The notes under the pieces are model-generated. The model did not search any database and had not been told where the DNA came from. It saw only the letters and a list, made by a program, of their open reading frames with translations. Source: Ryuthela nishihirai (taxonomy: Eukaryota; Arthropoda; Arachnida; Araneae; Heptathelidae). Taken from it: 64,000 nt of DNA. A program made the translations under genes and the position numbers. Shown here piece by piece: positions 60,104 to 64,000 of the stretch (its first letter is position 1; each line of letters opens with the position of its first letter). Where the stretch lies: positions 79,853,501 to 79,917,500 of the forward strand of contig JAWZYU010000011.1 of the NCBI GenBank assembly GCA_038380435.1. The letters run 5' to 3'.

Positions 60104-63100
60104 TATCATCATTATCATCATCATCCTCAAGCAGCCATGGGCTACGGAGGTCCAACCAGACAGTGCAATTTAGTTCTCCAAGCAAGTCTATCCTGAGCTA
60201 CATCTACTGCATCTGGCCACTGCACACCAATTCTAACAAGGACCTGTTTGACATTGTCTGCCCACCGCATCCTAGGTCTCCCCTTCTTTCTGAGTCCTTT
60301 AGGCACACTGTTCATAACCCTATTCGCCAATCTATAATTATTCATACGGGCAACATGGCCAAACCAACGGAGTCCCTCTCTGCACAACATGCTGCTTAAA
60401 GGAGGTTGCAAACTCCTTTGCCTAACCTCATCATTAGTTACGAAGTTGAACCACCTAATGCCCAAGATACTGCGTAAGCATCTGGAATCAAAAGCATCTA
60501 GTTTCCTGTTATCTTGTTTACAAAGTGTCCACGTTTCACTACCATAACTAACCCTAGAAAGAATCAAACTATTATGCAGTCTAATTTTAGTCTTTAGGTG
60601 TATACGCATATTTCTCCACACTCTCCATAGATTCTTAAAAGTCCCGGCAGCAATCCCTATTCGTCTGTTAATCTCATGCCGCACATCACCATTATATGTT
60701 AGATAGCTCCCAAGATAATTAAACTGTGACACCTGCTCAAGACTGCAACCATTCAGATTAACTGAATCACAGTCTGACTGACCAATTTTCATCACTTTAG
60801 TTTTCTCTCTGTTTAAAACCAAACCTACTCTACTACCAGTCTCATCAACAGCTTGAATGAAAGAGTTCATCTCATCAGCATCATTTGCCAAAAGGGCTAA
60901 ATCATCAGCATAATCTAAATCAGAAATTTTCGTATCTCCAGTCCATTTAAGGCCAAAATCTTTCCCTTGAAGTGAATTTCGCATAACATAATCAATAACC
61001 AAGCTAAAGAGAAAAGGAGACAAAATGCACCCTTATCGAACACCAGAAGTAATGCTAAACCAATTGCTTACCAACTCTCACACACGACTCAGAGTTATTA
61101 TACGGAGCTTTCATTATGTTAACTAACTTGTCAGGTATACCATATGATCTCACAATCAACCATAAATTATGACGATCAACAGAGTCGAAAGCGTTTTTGA
61201 AATCTACAAAGGTTTCTGAAACTCTAAACATTTCTCAAGAATCTGCCTAAGTGAAAATATCTGATCCACACATCCCCTACCACTTCTGAATCCACATTGC
61301 TCATCATGCAATTGACTGTCAACCAGATTCTTAATTCTATTAAGCACAATCAAGGAAAGAACTTTACCTGGAACAGAGAGTAGGCTGATACCCCTATAGT
61401 TATCACAAGAACTGCGATCACCTTTTTTGAAAATAGGGATAACAATAGCTATGGTAAAATCCTTAGGAACCATGCATTTATCATAAAAGATATTCAGAAT
61501 TTCAGTCATCCAAGTGGCAGCCGAAACATTCCCAGCTCTAAGCACTTCTGTAGTAATTTCATCTACCCCTGGGGATTTATGTAGTTTAAGTTTAGAAACA
61601 GCCAAAATAACTTCAGATTGTGTTATAGGGCCAACATTAAAGCCACCAATGCATCTCTCATCATTACAAACAATGGGAGTAGAACTAACCACAATATTTA
61701 GAACATCACTGAAATGCTCAGCCCACCTAGCCATGACAGAATCCTCAACTTCTATAACCTTACCTTGTTCATCCTTCAATCCCTGTATAGCTGTCCTTTT
61801 TCTACCACACAAAATATTAACTATCTGGTACAGCTCTCTGCTGTTGTGCTGTCTAACTGCTTCCTGGGCTTTGTCAGCCAAACCATCAAGCCAAAGATTC
61901 TTATCAACAGCTAACTGATCTTTTACACGTTTGTTAAGTTCTCTGTAATGCTTTCTATTAGGACTAGTAGGGTATTGATTAAGGACATTCCTGCAGTTCG
62001 TTCTTTCCGTAATAAGCTCAAGTGCCTTATCACTCAGATAATTCTGTCTCTTCTACTCCTTTTTTCCTAAAAGAGTACTGTTAGTGTCCAAAAAAGCCTG
62101 TTTAAAATGATCCCATTATTCCTCAACTTCAGTAGTAAGCATACCATGACTGTCATAATGACTAAGTAACTTATCATGGTAAGTTTTGGTTATAACTGGG
62201 TCTTTCAGAGCTTCGGTATTAAAAGCAATTTTTTTAACTCTAGCACAACACTTTTTAAGTTTAAGTTGCAAGACACTTTTAACAAGATAATGGTCAGATC
62301 CAATTTCAGCTGCCCTATATGACCTGGTATTCCTAACAGAACTAGCCCATTTGCTGTTAATTAATATATAATCAATCATATTCTTATGCAGCCCATCGGG
62401 TGAAACCCATGTGTACTTATGTATGTCGCGGTCTTTGTAATAAGTGTTAGTTATTCTGAATCCATTGAGTTTACTTACCTGCAGGAGAACGCTGCTCATT
62501 GCCATTGCAGCTACCAATACCAAAAGGGCCAATCACCCCTCCCCAAAGGTCAGAGTCAGTACCAACTTTGGCATTGAAGTCACCAAGAACAATGGTAATA
62601 TCTCCTTTCTTGACATAATTCAAAATATCCTGAAGTTGTTCATAAAACCTATCCTTCTCATCTTCATCGGTATCCTCAGTGGGGGCATAACAGCTGATAA
62701 AATTCAGGTCTTTAACGCTTGTCTGAAATTTTGCTGTAAGAAACCTTTCGTTAATGCACTCATATCCTAGAAGAGCATCACTAGCGTGTCTGCTGAGAAG
62801 CAGACCCACGCCTTGGTGATGTTTATTGTCCTCCCTCCCTGAAAAGAGAAATTTAAGATTATTTTTAAGAATCTGACCTTTATCTGTCCATCTGGTCTCT
62901 TGCAAGCCGAGAATATCTAAATTATAATGGTGGAATTCTTGTGTGAGGACATCAAGAGAAAAAGCTCTGTGCAGAGTCCTCACATTCCAACTACCTATGG
63001 AGAGAAAATGGTTAGTGGGATGTTTAAAGAAACTATGTTTATTGAGAGAGGGAATGCCGACAATATCAAGCAGCCCCCTAATCGCAGACATGGGGCAAAG

Positions 63101-63747
63101 ACCCGTTACCCCACTACTAAAGGCTGAAGCCTTTAGTAGTGGGGGAACTGGAACACTGGAACAATGGATAGTGGGGGAACTGGAACACTGGAAGACTTCC
63201 TCCAATTTAGAATTTGACGATGCCAATAGAAGCAGAGCGATGCTGCCTGCGATGACCTCTGCTTAGGATTATCCACCAGCTAATAAGCATATCCTGTGAA
63301 TCTATTCACTTGGGGCTGTCAATCCACAAACAAACAGAAAACACAGCGGAAGATTTTCCCTCCACAGAAGCCCACCAGTGCAGCAAAATCAGGATCCATA
63401 ATCAAGCTCAGAGCCATATATCTGTCCAGTCCAGTGGGTTTATATGGTCAGCACCAGGACCCTGTGTGGTTGACCACTCCTCAGCAGGGTAGAAAAAAAA
63501 AAAAGAAAAGTAGCCATAGTTGTGTAGATCAGTAGGCCACACTTATTCTGGCAGCCCTCCACTTCCGTTCACTTCCACAAGAGAGTATCTCTTTTGAAAG
63601 GTACTAACGGTCTGCACCACGAGAAGGCGGGGTCGGACATTAGGTCCGACCGGTTCTGTGCATCATCTGGCCGGTTCTATGCATCGAACCTGGCCGGTTC
63701 TATGCATCATCACAGGGGATTGGTGCATAGCTCTCCTTCCAGTGAGT
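60104..63747 (-). mobile_element. RTE-clade LINE copy F, near full length
   Basis: On the minus strand it runs from TCACTGGAAGGAG at 63747, short of only about 15 bases of the start seen in copy D, to a GAT tail at 60104-60126. The endonuclease is 63226-62471: GSWNVRTLHRAF, LQETRWTDK, YAPTEDTDEDEK and VLGDFNAKVGTDSDLWGG. The linker and SDHYLVKSV are in 62532-62116. The RT is 61881-61204 (HKSPGVDEITTEVL, GFRSGRGCVDQIFSL), then deletions near 61210 and 61065, then 61023-60142 with LDYADDLALLANDADEMN to the C-terminus, open for 293 codons. Breaks near 62500, 61205 and 61065 inactivate it. A three-fold local repeat lies in its leader (63641-63712). Confidence 0.92.
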
Positions 63748-63983
63748 TTGTAAGAGGTCTAGTCAAATTTTGGGAACATTTTGCTGCACATACTGATGAA
63801 AAATGCTCCTATGAACATTGGCCCAGAAATACCCTTCCCTTCCAAGCTATAGGACATTTTGAGAGTGAAGATCCAATTATTTCAGTATATAATATAAATT
63901 ATGTAAGTTTATACCAAAGAAGTGTTCAAATGGCTTCCCTGAGCACCAATACATTCCTCACAGGGAGTATTGCTGTGGTCTGA
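63748..63983 (+). other. Open stretch beyond LINE F, unrecognised
   Basis: The frame is open from inside the LINE leader to 63983. The non-LINE part reads FVRGLVKFWEHFAAHTDEKC and SYEHWPRNTLPFQAIGHFES and looks protein-like. The frame ends in TGA at 63981-63983. It could be a terminal exon of an unknown gene cut by the LINE insertion. Confidence 0.25.
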
Positions 63984-64000
63984 GTCAGAAAATCACGAAG

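Overview
This is a stretch of AT-rich, intron-bearing animal nuclear DNA. It has long non-coding tracts, GT-AG splice sites, tRNA-derived SINEs, RTE-type LINEs with triplet-repeat tails, Penelope-like and Tc1/mariner relics, and C2H2 zinc-finger debris. The mixture suggests an arthropod. My guess is a chelicerate such as a spider, but nothing here proves the taxon. No bacterial gene layout, CRISPR array, rRNA or intact tRNA gene was seen. Nearly every open frame is a piece of a mobile element or chance.

Left part (1-16.4 kb): a fold-back Tc1/mariner MITE (84-295), SINE copies, a Penelope-like relic with RT tail and GIY-YIG nuclease (about 7.9-8.5 kb, minus), an RNase H-bearing non-LTR remnant (8.6-9.8 kb), a 606-bp DNA transposon with 25-bp perfect terminal repeats (10321-10926), a decayed C2H2 zinc-finger array (11.2-13.1 kb), a 5'-truncated LINE copy (13.1-13.9 kb) and a P-element/THAP-like transposase remnant (14.5-15.1 kb).

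Centre (16.5-40.3 kb): six separated segments, five of them internal or terminal exons with readable splice signals, spell a protein like EEF1E1/AIMP3, the GST-fold scaffold protein of the multi-aminoacyl-tRNA synthetase complex. The locus looks like an intron-bearing pseudogene. It has no start codon in frame, a stop plus frame shift in exon 2, a lost splice acceptor before exon 5, a SINE inserted inside exon 5 with an 11-bp target duplication, and a Trp-to-stop change in the same exon. Its introns hold several copies of one RTE-clade LINE: copy B, copy C/E split by an inversion, and near-full-length copy D. They also hold a 912-bp perfect palindrome and other inverted repeats.

Right part (40.3-64 kb): a hairpin repeat, a Tc1 relic on the minus strand (42.8-43.7 kb), an unidentified possible gene (44.7-46.1 kb), a second Penelope-like RT relic (47.6-48.3 kb), a seven-unit satellite built from the 3' half of a SINE (51.75-53.1 kb), a Tc1 element inserted in a 54-bp minisatellite (55.5-57.6 kb), a long-TIR element (58.05-58.74 kb) and a near-full-length minus-strand LINE copy (60.1-63.75 kb).

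The window shows genome turnover more than a working pathway: a decayed housekeeping-type gene, a LINE family, SINEs that share its 3' end, and repeated generation of inverted and tandem repeats.
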